DNA of 64,000 nt from Mycobacterium sp. SVM_VP21. Its GTDB lineage: Bacteria > Actinomycetota > Actinomycetes > Mycobacteriales > Mycobacteriaceae. Shown here piece by piece: positions 17,586 to 26,736 of this stretch (position 1 is the stretch's first letter; each line of letters begins with the position of its first letter). Below the pieces are notes generated by a model that saw only the letters and a list, made by a program, of their open reading frames with translations, did no database searches and was not told where the DNA came from. Both the position numbers and the translations under genes were made by a program. Location: positions 992,001 through 1,056,000 of the forward strand of contig CP101406.1 of the NCBI GenBank assembly GCA_024758765.1, written 5' to 3'.

Positions 17586-20459
17586 CTACGATGTGGGTTG
17601 CGGAATGGGTGCGGTGTTGTCTTCGGCCGGCTGCGGTCCGGGTCCGCTGCGGCCCCGCCTGGTGATCTCAAAAGTGTTGAGCGGCCACCAGAACCAGCGA
17701 CCCAGCGCCGCAGCGATCGATGGTGTCATGAACGCCCGGACGATCAACGTGTCGATGATCAGGCCGATACCGATAGTCGTACCGAGCTGGCCGACCACGC
17801 GCAGGTCACTGACGATCATCGCCATCATGGTGAAGGCGAACACCAAGCCCGCCGCGGTGACGACACGCCCGGTAGCCCCCACGCCTCGGATGATGCCGGT
17901 GTTGAGCCCGGCGGCTATCTCTTCCCGCAGGCGCGAGACCACCAGGAGGTTGTAGTCCGAACCCACTGCCAGCAGGATCACCATCGACAACGGGATCACG
18001 ATCCACTGCACGCCCAGGCCCAGGATGTCCTGCCAGAGCAGGACCGACAAGCCGCACGCGATACCCAAGGATGCGGCCACGGTCCCGACGATCACCAGGG
18101 CCGCCACCACGCTGCGGGTGATGATCAGCATGATCGCGAAGATCAGGATCAGCGACGCAATAAGCACAATCATCAGGTCGATGACGACGCCGTCCTGCAT
18201 GTCGGCGTACAGCGATGCGGTGCCGGCGAGCGAGATCTTCGCGCTGGCCAGAGGGGTGCCTTTGAGGGCGTCGGCGACAACGTCTTTGAGGTCTCGGACA
18301 TGTGCGATGCCCTCCACCGAGGCCGGGTCGCCCTGGTGGGTGATGATCATCCGGACCGACTGGTGATCGGGCGACATGAACATCTTGATGCCACGCTTGA
18401 AGTCAGGATTGTCGAACACATCCGGCGGCATGTAGAAGAAATCGTCGTTCTTGGCCTGATCGAAGTACAGGCCTATCTCCGTCTCGCCTTTGGCCAATTC
18501 CTGTTGCTGGGCCTGAGTTCCGGCCATGGTGCTGTGGGTCGCGAGCATGAAGTCGCGCATCGTCGTCATCGAGTCGATGGTGTTCTGCAGAACCGGCAAC
18601 ATCTGCGGCAGCAACTTATCCAGACGGTCCATGTCGACGGTGAGACCTTGTATCTGTTCGTCGAGCTGGTCGATGCCGTCCATGGTGTCGAAGATCGATC
18701 GCAGTGAGTTGCAGACCGGGATGTCGAAGCAGTGCGGTTCCCAGTAGAAGTAGTTGCGGAACACCCTGAAGAAATCATCGAAATCGGCGAGATGGTCCCG
18801 CAATTGATCGGTGGTGTCCGCCATCTCGTGGGTCCTGGCGACCATGCTGTGCGTGACTTCCGTCATCTCCTTGGTGATGGCGTACATGCGCTCCATGTTG
18901 GCGACGGTCTTGCTCATTTCGTCGGCCTGCTCGAGCATCTGAGCCGAGTTGTCGTTGTTGAACTTCGCGGCCTGCAGGGTGCCGGCGTTCTGCGCACCGA
19001 GCAGGAATGGGATCGAGCTGTGCTCGATCGGTGCGCCCAGTGGACGGGTGATGGTCTGCACCCGATCGATGCCCCGCATGCGAAAGACGCTCTTGGCGAC
19101 CTTCTCGATCACCAACATGTCCGCGGGGGTGCGCAGGTCATGATCGGTTTCGAGCATCAACAGTTCGGGGTTCATCCGGGCCTGGGAGAAATGCCGGTCC
19201 GCGACGGCCATGGCCAGGTTGGCCGGCATGTCGGCGGGAGTGAACTTCTGGTCGTTGTACTGCGGCACATACGTCAGCAAGCTGATGAAACCCACGACGG
19301 CAAGCGCGCCGCTCATCAAGATGACCGGGACAGGCCAGCGGACCGTGATCGTTCCGACCTTGCGCCAATTCCGCGTCGAGAGTTTCTGTTTGGGGTCGAG
19401 CAGCCCGAACTTCGATGCCACGGTGAGTATCGCCGGGGCCAGCGTCAGCGAGGCGGCGATGACGACCAGAATCGCGATCGCGCAGGGCGGACCCATGGTC
19501 TGGAAGTAGGGCAACGTGGTCATGCTCAGGCACATCAAGGCGCCGACGATGGTCAACCCCGAACCCAGGATGACGTGCGAGACGCCACTGTAGGAAACAT
19601 AGAACGCCTCTTCGGGATCGAGGCCCTTGGCTCTCTCTTCGTGATATCGGCCGAGCAGAAAGATCAGGTAATCCGTGATCGCGGCGATGGACAACATCGT
19701 CACCATGCTCACCGCATACGGGGTCAGGCCAATGATGTTCATGTTGCCGGCTGCGGCCGTAACGCTCATTGCGGCAAACAGTCCCAGGCCGATGGCGACC
19801 ATCGATATCAGCATCGTCACCACCGAGCGGTAGATGGCGAGCAGCATCACGATGATGATGGCGACCGACACAAACTCCAGCCGATGCATGCTTTGATGCC
19901 CGGCCACGCTGGTGTCGGCATTGAGGACCGTATTGCCCGCGACATGGGCCTTGATACCCGGCGGCGGGGTCACCGACGCAACGATGTCGCGCACCGCCGC
20001 CACCGACTCATGGCTTTCGGTGGTGCCCTGCGAGCCATTGAGGAAGATCTGCACATAGGCGGACTTGCCGTCCACACTCTGCGAACCCGCCGCGGTCAGC
20101 GGATCACTCCAGAAGTCCTGAACGTTCTGCACGTGCTCGTGATCGGCCTCGAGTTTGGCGACGATCTCGTCGTAGAACGCGTGCGCGGCCTCCCCGACCG
20201 GCTCATCACTTTCGAGCACGACCATCGCCGTGGAGTCCGAATCGTACTGCTGAAATACCTTGCCGATATTGAGCATCGCCGCGTACGACGGCGCACCGGT
20301 AGGGCTGATCGGGACCGACCGGGTGGCCGCGACCTCGCCCAGTGAAGGGATCACCGCGCCCAGGACGATCACGAGGAGCACCCAGAACAAGATGATCGGC
20401 ACCGAGAAGACCCGGACCATCCGGCCTAAGAAGGGGCGGTGGGCCTGCGGCTCGCTCAT
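17586..20459 (-). CDS. MmpL-family RND transporter
   Basis: The 957-residue protein has the MmpL layout: a first membrane helix near residues 20-38, a large periplasmic loop, five helices, a second long loop rich in Met and Asp (about 400-740), then the last helices. Of the paired Asp-Tyr proton-relay motifs, one is GSDYNLL (Asp 835) and the other is AAITDYLIF (Asp 263), where most relatives have GTDY. It exports lipids, siderophores or drugs in partnership with MmpS. Its start overlaps the mmpS stop by 4 nt; tetR follows. Confidence 0.92.
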   Translation of the reverse strand: MSEPQAHRPFLGRMVRVFSVPIILFWVLLVIVLGAVIPSLGEVAATRSVPISPTGAPSYAAMLNIGKVFQQYDSDSTAMVVLESDEPVGEAAHAFYDEIVAKLEADHEHVQNVQDFWSDPLTAAGSQSVDGKSAYVQIFLNGSQGTTESHESVAAVRDIVASVTPPPGIKAHVAGNTVLNADTSVAGHQSMHRLEFVSVAIIIVMLLAIYRSVVTMLISMVAIGLGLFAAMSVTAAAGNMNIIGLTPYAVSMVTMLSIAAITDYLIFLLGRYHEERAKGLDPEEAFYVSYSGVSHVILGSGLTIVGALMCLSMTTLPYFQTMGPPCAIAILVVIAASLTLAPAILTVASKFGLLDPKQKLSTRNWRKVGTITVRWPVPVILMSGALAVVGFISLLTYVPQYNDQKFTPADMPANLAMAVADRHFSQARMNPELLMLETDHDLRTPADMLVIEKVAKSVFRMRGIDRVQTITRPLGAPIEHSSIPFLLGAQNAGTLQAAKFNNDNSAQMLEQADEMSKTVANMERMYAITKEMTEVTHSMVARTHEMADTTDQLRDHLADFDDFFRVFRNYFYWEPHCFDIPVCNSLRSIFDTMDGIDQLDEQIQGLTVDMDRLDKLLPQMLPVLQNTIDSMTTMRDFMLATHSTMAGTQAQQQELAKGETEIGLYFDQAKNDDFFYMPPDVFDNPDFKRGIKMFMSPDHQSVRMIITHQGDPASVEGIAHVRDLKDVVADALKGTPLASAKISLAGTASLYADMQDGVVIDLMIVLIASLILIFAIMLIITRSVVAALVIVGTVAASLGIACGLSVLLWQDILGLGVQWIVIPLSMVILLAVGSDYNLLVVSRLREEIAAGLNTGIIRGVGATGRVVTAAGLVFAFTMMAMIVSDLRVVGQLGTTIGIGLIIDTLIVRAFMTPSIAAALGRWFWWPLNTFEITRRGRSGPGPQPAEDNTAPIPQPTS

Positions 20460-20896
20460 ACGGATTTCACCAAGCAGTAGATGAACGGTTTGATGGTGTC
20501 GTCGCTGGCCCGCTCATCGCGCACTTCGTCGTCGACGGTCACCCGGCATCGAAGGTCGCGGGTGTTGCGATCGCCCTGAGCCATGATGTTGGCCGACATC
20601 GACGGCAGCGTCGTCACGATCGTGAACGACCATGGCAACGACGCGTTCTCGACGAGATTCGGTTGCCCATTCTCGTCGAGGTAGTTGAGGTTCGCGGTCC
20701 CACCGGTCCCGGTGATCTCGTAGGTGATGTGCTTCGGATTGAAGTTCTCGGTGATTGCGGACCCTTCCCCCAGATTCGGGCCTTGGTGGCCCAGAGATTC
20801 GCGAATCCGGGAAATGGCGTACCCGCCCAGTGCCACGACCACCACCAGCAGTAGCGGAATCCAGAACCGCTTCATCAGTCGGAACACCGGGTGCAT
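20456..20896 (-). CDS. MmpS-family accessory membrane protein
   Basis: This 146-residue protein has one membrane helix (residues about 11-29) followed by an extracytoplasmic beta-rich domain with the family signature ITYEITGTGGTANLNYLDE in part and PWSFTI. MmpS proteins assist a specific MmpL partner. It leads the mmpS-mmpL-tetR operon. Confidence 0.92.
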   Translation of the reverse strand: MHPVFRLMKRFWIPLLLVVVVALGGYAISRIRESLGHQGPNLGEGSAITENFNPKHITYEITGTGGTANLNYLDENGQPNLVENASLPWSFTIVTTLPSMSANIMAQGDRNTRDLRCRVTVDDEVRDERASDDTIKPFIYCLVKSV

Positions 20897-20926
20897 GCCT
20901 CTCGGTCGTTCGGGTCGAACCGATAC

Positions 20927-20940
20927 GGAACCCGAGTTCC
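20927..20940. promoter_or_regulatory. Candidate operator upstream of mmpS
   Basis: The inverted repeat GGAAC-CCGA-GTTCC lies 31 bp upstream of the mmpS start. A second short symmetry, TTCG-GGT-CGAA, sits at about 20909-20919. Either could bind the TetR regulator encoded at the end of the operon. No binding data can be derived from sequence. Confidence 0.35.
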
Positions 20941-21056
20941 GCGCGTAGAGCGATGCTTAGATTACCTGATGATCTGACCGCGGGGAACTGCCTTGATCCC
21001 AAGCGCGGGTCTGTCGTGTTTTTGCCGGTCGTTACAGGGCCGTACCCTTACCAGGC

Positions 21057-22475
21057 GTGACCGTCATCGACCCGGAAAGGCTCGCCACCTGCCTACAGGT
21101 GCTCGCCGAGATCGACTCGCTGCCACCGGAGCACCCGGACGCCGTGGCCGTGCGCCGGGCCACCGCGCGCATGTTCAAGGCGGTCAAGAAGGCCCGCCGG
21201 ACCGCCCGACGCGACGCAGTGGCCGCCGCCGACCAGGCCGTCATCGCCGCCACGGCCACCGGGGCACCGGGCCGCATCGACGACGAGACGCAGGGCATTC
21301 CGCTGGTGTCTGCCGCGGTCGGGGCGTCGGCGGGCACGCTGCTGCGTTCGCGGGCCTGCTACATCTGCAAAACCCACTACACGCAGGTCGACGCGTTCTA
21401 TCACCAACTCTGCCCGGACTGCGCCGCGATGAGCCGGGCCAAACGTGACGCGCGCACCGACCTCACCGGACGACGGGCCCTGCTCACCGGCGGGCGCGCC
21501 AAGATCGGCATGTACATCGCGCTGCGGCTGCTGCGCGACGGTGCGCACACCACCATCACCACCCGATTCCCCAACGATGCCGTGCGGCGCTTCGCCGCGA
21601 TGCCCGACAGCGCCGACTGGCTGGACCGGCTGCAGGTGGTGGGTATCGACCTGCGCGACCCGGCCCAGGTCGTCGCGCTGGCCGACACCGTCGCTGCCCA
21701 GGGCCCGTTGGACATCCTGATCAACAACGCCGCGCAGACGGTGCGGCGCGCGCCCGGCTCCTATGCCGCCCTCGTCGAGGCCGAGCGCACCCCCGCAGGC
21801 GAGCTGGTCGACGTGATCACCTTCGACCATGTCAGCGACGCCCACCCAGCGGCCCTGGCCGGCAGCCTCGCCGAGCACCAGCAGCCACACGCACTGACCG
21901 AACTGGCCCTGACCGCCCGCAGCGCGTCCCCCGAGCGGATCGCCGCGGGCACCGCGATCGACGCGGGCGGGCTGCTGCCCGATACCGCCGCCGTCAACAG
22001 CTGGACCCAGCACGTGCACGAGATCGACCCACTGGAGTTGCTCGAGGTGCAGCTGTGTAACCAGACCGCGCCGTTCATCCTGGTGAGCCGGCTTCGCCCG
22101 GCCATGGCGGCGGCTACCGCGCGCCGTAAGTACGTGGTGAATGTCTCGGCGATGGAGGGTCAGTTCAGCCGCCGCTACAAGGGCCCGGGGCATCCGCACA
22201 CCAACATGGCCAAGGCCGCGCTGAATATGCTGACCCGCACCAGCGCAGCCGAAATGCTGGAGAGCGATCGCATCCTGATGACCGCGGTGGACACCGGCTG
22301 GATCACCGATGAGCGCCCGCATCCCACCAAGCTGCGACTGGCCGAGGAGGGATTTCACGCCCCGTTGGATCTGGTCGACGGCGCCGCGCGGGTCTACGAC
22401 CCGATCGTGCGCGGGGAAGCCGGCGAAGATCTGTACGGGTGCTTCCTCAAGGATTACGCGCCGAGCAACTGGTAG
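21057..22475 (+). CDS. Short-chain dehydrogenase-like protein with N-terminal four-Cys zinc site
   Basis: This 472-residue protein starts with GTG at 21057. Residues 1-100 form a helical region. Four cysteines follow (C101, C104, C119, C122 in CYIC and CPDC), suggesting a zinc ribbon. The Rossmann part has TGGRAKIG (144-151) and NNAAQT. Its active-site region contains VNVSAMEG and HPHTNMAKAAL, so the usual YxxxK tyrosine is replaced by Thr. The family is recognisable as an atypical SDR of unknown substrate. It converges on the next SDR gene, 6 bp away. Confidence 0.75.
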   Translation: MTVIDPERLATCLQVLAEIDSLPPEHPDAVAVRRATARMFKAVKKARRTARRDAVAAADQAVIAATATGAPGRIDDETQGIPLVSAAVGASAGTLLRSRACYICKTHYTQVDAFYHQLCPDCAAMSRAKRDARTDLTGRRALLTGGRAKIGMYIALRLLRDGAHTTITTRFPNDAVRRFAAMPDSADWLDRLQVVGIDLRDPAQVVALADTVAAQGPLDILINNAAQTVRRAPGSYAALVEAERTPAGELVDVITFDHVSDAHPAALAGSLAEHQQPHALTELALTARSASPERIAAGTAIDAGGLLPDTAAVNSWTQHVHEIDPLELLEVQLCNQTAPFILVSRLRPAMAAATARRKYVVNVSAMEGQFSRRYKGPGHPHTNMAKAALNMLTRTSAAEMLESDRILMTAVDTGWITDERPHPTKLRLAEEGFHAPLDLVDGAARVYDPIVRGEAGEDLYGCFLKDYAPSNW

Positions 22476-22481
22476 GCGCCG

Positions 22482-23318
22482 TCAGTACAGCGGCCCGCCG
22501 CCGAACAGTTCGCGGTGCGAGTCCGGCTGGTTTCCCTCGATGTCGGTGACGCCGTAATCCAGCGCGGCCTCGGCGGTGATCAGGGTGTGCCCGCTACAGG
22601 CAGCGACGTCCGCGTCATTCGCCAGGGCGGCGACGACGCGGCCGATGAACTCCGGGGTTTCGGCGTTGGCCAGCGGGAAGCCTTGGAAGTTGTCCAGGCC
22701 ACGGGCCATAAAGCCCTGCATCACTTCGTTTTTCACCAGTCCGGGCCACAGCGATACCGCGCTCACCCCGGTTCCGGTCAGCTCGACGGCCATGTCGGCG
22801 GCCATCTTGTCCAGCCCGGCCTTGGACATGCCGTAGAGCACCGAGTGCAGGTGCCCGCGGGCCCCGAACGAGGAGATATTGGCAATCAGGCCGGCGCCGC
22901 GCGGGACCATCAGCTGCGCGGCGTGCACCGAGGCGACGTAGTGGGCGCGCAGGCCCACCCCGATCAGGGTGTCCCAGTCCGACAGTGGACGCTGCCAGAA
23001 CTTCTCGCTGAACCCGGCGAATCCCTTGGGCGCCGCCCAGACGTTGTTGACCAGCAGATCCAGCCGGCCGCCCTGCTCGTCGCCGATGCGGGCGAACAGC
23101 TTCGCGATCTGATCGTCGTCGCGGTGGTCGCATTGCACACCGATGCCGTGCCCGCCGCGTTCGGTGACTTCCCGCGCGGTCTGATCCAGCGGCCCGTCGG
23201 CGCCGACTTCGCCGCGGGCGGTGACGTAGACGGTCCAGCCGTGCGATCCGAGCGCCAGCGCGACGCCCTTGCCGACACTGCGGCTGGCACCGGTGACCAA
23301 GGCGATTCGGGTGCTCAT
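22482..23318 (-). CDS. SDR-family oxidoreductase
   Basis: This is a 278-residue classical-type short-chain dehydrogenase with TGASRSVGKG (cofactor loop), NNVWAAP, and the catalytic set SSFG then YGMSK. It probably reduces or oxidises a small alcohol or ketone with NAD(P). It lies 2 bp downstream of the NTF2-like gene on the same strand, so they are probably one operon. Confidence 0.88.
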   Translation of the reverse strand: MSTRIALVTGASRSVGKGVALALGSHGWTVYVTARGEVGADGPLDQTAREVTERGGHGIGVQCDHRDDDQIAKLFARIGDEQGGRLDLLVNNVWAAPKGFAGFSEKFWQRPLSDWDTLIGVGLRAHYVASVHAAQLMVPRGAGLIANISSFGARGHLHSVLYGMSKAGLDKMAADMAVELTGTGVSAVSLWPGLVKNEVMQGFMARGLDNFQGFPLANAETPEFIGRVVAALANDADVAACSGHTLITAEAALDYGVTDIEGNQPDSHRELFGGGPLY

Positions 23319-23320
23319 CT

Positions 23321-23797
23321 CTAGGCCTCCACCGTCGTGTCGTCGCCGAGGGGCCGGGTGATCACCCAGAGTTGGCGGAAGTGACTGCGGGCCATTTTCC
23401 AGGCGCCGCCTTCGATCACATAGTCGTCGTCGTACTCGCCGGTGAGCAGGCGTTCGGTGCGCTCAATCATGTTGAGCTGCCGAAACTTCAGCGTCCATCG
23501 TCCGGTGGCCGTACCGGGGCCGGTGATGGTGATATCGGGGTGTATGCCGTGGTGCATGTCCAGGATCACCGGTTTGCCGTCCACTTTGTGCAGCGCGATC
23601 TTGGTGAACACTTTCGCGATCTGATCGGCGTCGTCGAACCCGCCCAGGGGGCCGTAATGAATGTCGGCCCCGCGATTGATGAAGCAGGCCCGGAAGGTTT
23701 CGGGGTCTTTGGCGTCGCAGGCCCGGAAGTAGCGGTGCTTGAGGGCTTTGATCGCCTCGATCTGTTCGAGCGCGGTCAGCCGCTCCTCGGGTGTCAT
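23321..23797 (-). CDS. NTF2-like (SnoaL/nuclear transport factor 2 fold) protein
   Basis: The ATG at 23797 gives 158 residues. The pattern IKALKHRYFRACDAKD near the start, the HHGIHPDITITG strand and the DDYVIEGGAWKMARSHF ending are typical of SnoaL-like cone folds. Such proteins act as small dehydratases, isomerases or binding proteins. It precedes the SDR gene by 2 bp, suggesting they act on the same small molecule. Confidence 0.78.
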   Translation of the reverse strand: MTPEERLTALEQIEAIKALKHRYFRACDAKDPETFRACFINRGADIHYGPLGGFDDADQIAKVFTKIALHKVDGKPVILDMHHGIHPDITITGPGTATGRWTLKFRQLNMIERTERLLTGEYDDDYVIEGGAWKMARSHFRQLWVITRPLGDDTTVEA

Positions 23798-24009
23798 CGC
23801 TCGACGATAGTTGTCGGCGCCGCGTGCCACGGTGGGGGCATGAGCTAGGGAGATCGTCCCCACCCGCCACACGCGTACCGCGACTAGCGGTACGACATGA
23901 GTTCAAATCGGATAGCGCCGGGGATATCAGCCGGTTAGATCTTGCAGATGGTCGACCGCCGCGTAGTAGACGTGACTCTGGGAGCGGCGGCTACCGCAAT
24001 CAGGTCGAA

Positions 24010-24144
24010 TCAGCACATTTGGCCGGCGAAGAAGGCGGCCGACACCAGACCGACACACAACGCCAGGGTGGCATGACCCATCATGCCGGCGCCGACAGTC
24101 GCGGTGGCAGCGGTGGCAGCCAAGCCGCTCAGAAAAGTGGTCAT
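24010..24144 (-). CDS. Small hydrophobic peptide (44 residues)
   Basis: The ATG at 24144 follows a strong ribosome site (AGGAGA, 7 bp upstream). The peptide starts MTTFLSGLAATAATATVGAG and ends AAFFAGQMC, with one or two membrane-spanning hydrophobic stretches. I do not recognise a family. Support comes from the ribosome site, the hydrophobic composition and palindromic sites just upstream. It is below the usual gene-calling length. Confidence 0.6.
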   Translation of the reverse strand: MTTFLSGLAATAATATVGAGMMGHATLALCVGLVSAAFFAGQMC

Positions 24145-24156
24145 TGCCCCATCTCC

Positions 24157-24200
24157 TGTGGTGTGCATCACATCAAGGTTTCCAACGTGGTCTACACCAC
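24157..24200 (-). promoter_or_regulatory. Palindromic sites upstream of the small peptide gene
   Basis: On the minus strand, TGTGATGCACACCACA (24157-24172) matches the CRP-type consensus TGTGA-N6-TCACA at 9 of 10 fixed positions. It lies directly upstream of the ribosome site. Farther up, GTGGT-GTAG-ACCAC (24187-24200) is a perfect short palindrome of the kind bound by GntR-family repressors. Both assignments are pattern matches only. Confidence 0.45.
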
Positions 24201-24232
24201 ATCATACCTCTAAGGAAAATACCAGTCCCGTC

Positions 24233-24382
24233 CTATTCACCGGAAAGTCGGCGGAATTCAGCGGAGCTCGGCGGCCCGCACCAGCAGGTCTGACGGGGCT
24301 GCAATACCGCGTATCCTCCCGCTCGGCGGCGATGCAGTGCCAGCAGCGCCTCGCCGGGCGGATAGCACACGGGGTTGGTCAT
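24233..24382 (-). CDS. Possible small protein (49 residues)
   Basis: This frame, starting MTNPVCYPPGEALLALHRRR and containing a CWCG motif, has the strong third-position GC bias of real genes here. There is no clear ribosome site and I recognise no family. Apart from this frame, the 24201-24501 interval holds nothing I can support beyond the presumed promoter of the coiled-coil gene. Confidence 0.25.
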   Translation of the reverse strand: MTNPVCYPPGEALLALHRRRAGGYAVLQPRQTCWCGPPSSAEFRRLSGE

Positions 24383-24501
24383 GTGCACTGAGGGAGGGTA
24401 GTGGGATGTTGTTGACGGCGGAGTGGATTCCGGTGTGGGTGAGGTCGTCGGCTGTGGATGGACGGACGTTCCCGACCGCCGCCTCGGCGTACGCTGCCAC
24501 C

Positions 24502-24954
24502 ATGCCGCCGAAGGATCTCGAGTCACGGGTCAGCGCCCTGGAGGTGCAGGTTGGTGAGCTGCGCGGCCGAGTCCGCGCCAGCGAACGCGACGCCGCCGCA
24601 GCCCGGGTGCTCGCCGGTGGAGCTGATCGCGACGTCGGTGAGATCCGCGGCGAAATCCGTGACTTTCAGCGGGCCACCATCGGAAGCTTCAACGCGTTGC
24701 GCGAAGACATGGTCGACATGCGCCAGGACATGGTCGACGGTTTTCGACGGGTGGACGAACGCTTCGCGCAGATCGACGAGCGGTTCGCGCAGGTCAACGA
24801 GCGGTTCGCGCAGATCGACGGAACGTTCGGACAGGTCGCCACCGGCTTCGCCGAGATGCGCGCCAAGTTCGACATGACCGCAGCCGGACAGCAGCGCATC
24901 GCCGAGCTGATCCAAACCGTCATCGACGCCCAAGGCGGCAACGGCTCGGACTGA
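24502..24954 (+). CDS. Coiled-coil protein with heptad repeats
   Basis: From the ATG at 24502 the protein has 150 residues. Its N-terminal segment (LESRVSALEVQVGELRGRV) and the middle are strongly coiled-coil. Near residues 80-115 a seven-residue unit of the type DERFAQI/DERFAQV/NERFAQI/DGTFGQV is repeated four times. I know no function. An in-frame ATG at 24406 would add 32 residues with no sign of conservation. Confidence 0.65.
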   Translation: MPPKDLESRVSALEVQVGELRGRVRASERDAAAARVLAGGADRDVGEIRGEIRDFQRATIGSFNALREDMVDMRQDMVDGFRRVDERFAQIDERFAQVNERFAQIDGTFGQVATGFAEMRAKFDMTAAGQQRIAELIQTVIDAQGGNGSD

Positions 24955-25033
24955 CGCTTCGATCCCATCATCCTCCACGTCGTCGTCGCCGCGAGGGACG
25001 ACTCGTGACCGCTTCGGATAACCGCTTCCACAC

Positions 25034-26698
25034 CTACAACTCGGTGACACTCCCGCCCTCGACCCGCCAGGAGCGGTCCAGCCGGACGTTCTGCAACATC
25101 CGGCGGTCGTGGGTGACCAACAACAGCGCACCGTCGTAGGTTTCCAGCGCCTGCTCCAGCTGCTCGATGGCGGGCAGATCGAGATGGTTGGTCGGCTCGT
25201 CAAGGACCAGCACGTTCGTTCCGCAGGCCTGCAGCAACGCCAGGCCGGCGCGGGTGCGCTCCCCGGGTGAAAGGTCGTCGGCCGCGCGCTCCACATGGTC
25301 GGCGGTCAGCCCGAACTTCGCCAGCAGGGTTCGCACGTCGGCGGTCGACCAGTCCGGCACCCGCTGCTCGAAGCGATCGACCAGACGGGCGGGGCCGGTG
25401 AAATCGGCGCGCGCCTGGTCGATTTCACCGATGGCGACGTTGGCGCCCAGACTTGCGCGGCCCGCGTCGGGCTGCTGGCGGCCGAGCAGCAGGCGCAGCA
25501 ACGTCGACTTTCCCGCCCCGTTGGGGCCCACGATCCCGATCCGCTCGCCGGCATCCACCTGTAGCGACACCGGCCCGAGGACGAAATCGCCTTGCCGCAC
25601 TACGGCATTGTCGAGTGTCGCAACGACCGAACTCGACCGTGGCGCAGCCCCGATGGTGAACTGCAGCGTCCATTCCTTGCGGGGTTCGACGACCTCCTCG
25701 AGGCGGGCGATCCGGCTCTCCATCTGACGCACCTTCTGCGCCTGCTTCTCGCTGGACTCGGTGGCGGCGCGGCGGCGGATCTTGTCGTTGCCGGGTGCCT
25801 TGCGGATGGCGTTGCGGACGCCCTGACTCGACCATTCCCGCTGTGTGCGGGCGCGAGCGACCAGGTCGGCCTTCTTCTCGGCAAACTCGTCGTACTGCTC
25901 ACGCCGGTGCCGACGGTTGATCTCCCGTTCCTCGAGATAGCTGTCGTATCCGCCGCCGAAGACGGTCGTGGTGTTCTGGGCCAGATCCAGCTCCAGGACA
26001 CGAGTGACGCTGCGGGCCAGGAACTCCCGATCGTGGCTGACCAGCACTACCCCACCGCGGAGATCACGGACGAACTGCTCCAGCCGGGCCAGCCCGTCCA
26101 GGTCGAGATCGTTGGTCGGTTCATCGAGCAGGACGATGTCGAACCGCGACAGCATCAGCGCGGCCAAACCCACCCGGGCGGCCTGCCCGCCCGATAATCC
26201 GGTCATCAGCGTCGACTCGGGCTGCACCGCCTCAGAGTCCAGGCCCAGGTCAGCCAGCACCGCGGGCACCCGTTCGTCGAGGTCGGCCGCGCCGGTGGCC
26301 AGCCAGTGGTCGAGCGTCACCGAGTAGGTCTCGGCCGCATCGGTACCCGCGGGAGCCAGATCCGGATCTGCCAGGGCCGCGGCCGCGGCGTCCATGGCCT
26401 GCGCTGCCTGCGCACAGCCGGTCCGGCGAGCGATATAGCCGCCGACGGTCTCGCCTGCCACCCGCTCGTGCTCCTGCGGCAGCCAACCGACGAACGCATC
26501 GGCCGGGGCGATGTTGACCGCACCGTCGAGCGGCTCCAGATCGCCGGCCAGGATCCGCAACAGGGTGCTCTTGCCGGCGCCGTTGGCACCCACGACGCCG
26601 ATGACGTCGCCCGGTGCCACGGTCAGATCGACGCCCTCGAACAGGGTGCGGTGCGCGAAGCCGCCAGCAACGTTCTTCGCGACGAGTGTTGCGGTCAT
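25034..26698 (-). CDS. ABC-F family ATPase
   Basis: This 554-residue protein holds two ABC domains in one chain and no membrane segment. Each has Walker A (GANGAGKST and GPNGAGKST), a signature (LSGGQ in the first, the variant LSPGE in the second) and LLDEPTND/VLDEPTNH Walker B motifs. The linker between them (about 250-340) is Arg/Glu-rich, as expected for the P-site tRNA interaction motif. ABC-F proteins act on ribosomes; some give macrolide-type resistance. Similarity to the mycobacterial Rv1473 type is from memory. Confidence 0.9.
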   Translation of the reverse strand: MTATLVAKNVAGGFAHRTLFEGVDLTVAPGDVIGVVGANGAGKSTLLRILAGDLEPLDGAVNIAPADAFVGWLPQEHERVAGETVGGYIARRTGCAQAAQAMDAAAAALADPDLAPAGTDAAETYSVTLDHWLATGAADLDERVPAVLADLGLDSEAVQPESTLMTGLSGGQAARVGLAALMLSRFDIVLLDEPTNDLDLDGLARLEQFVRDLRGGVVLVSHDREFLARSVTRVLELDLAQNTTTVFGGGYDSYLEEREINRRHRREQYDEFAEKKADLVARARTQREWSSQGVRNAIRKAPGNDKIRRRAATESSEKQAQKVRQMESRIARLEEVVEPRKEWTLQFTIGAAPRSSSVVATLDNAVVRQGDFVLGPVSLQVDAGERIGIVGPNGAGKSTLLRLLLGRQQPDAGRASLGANVAIGEIDQARADFTGPARLVDRFEQRVPDWSTADVRTLLAKFGLTADHVERAADDLSPGERTRAGLALLQACGTNVLVLDEPTNHLDLPAIEQLEQALETYDGALLLVTHDRRMLQNVRLDRSWRVEGGSVTEL

Positions 26699-26736
26699 CG
26701 GTACATGGTCGCAGGGGCCAGGCGCGGGATGGAGGG

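Noticed and set aside
17598..20345. Long plus-strand open frames opposite mmpL
   Set aside because: The mmpL frame has the domain structure and codon bias; the opposite frames are His/Arg/Asp-rich without motifs.
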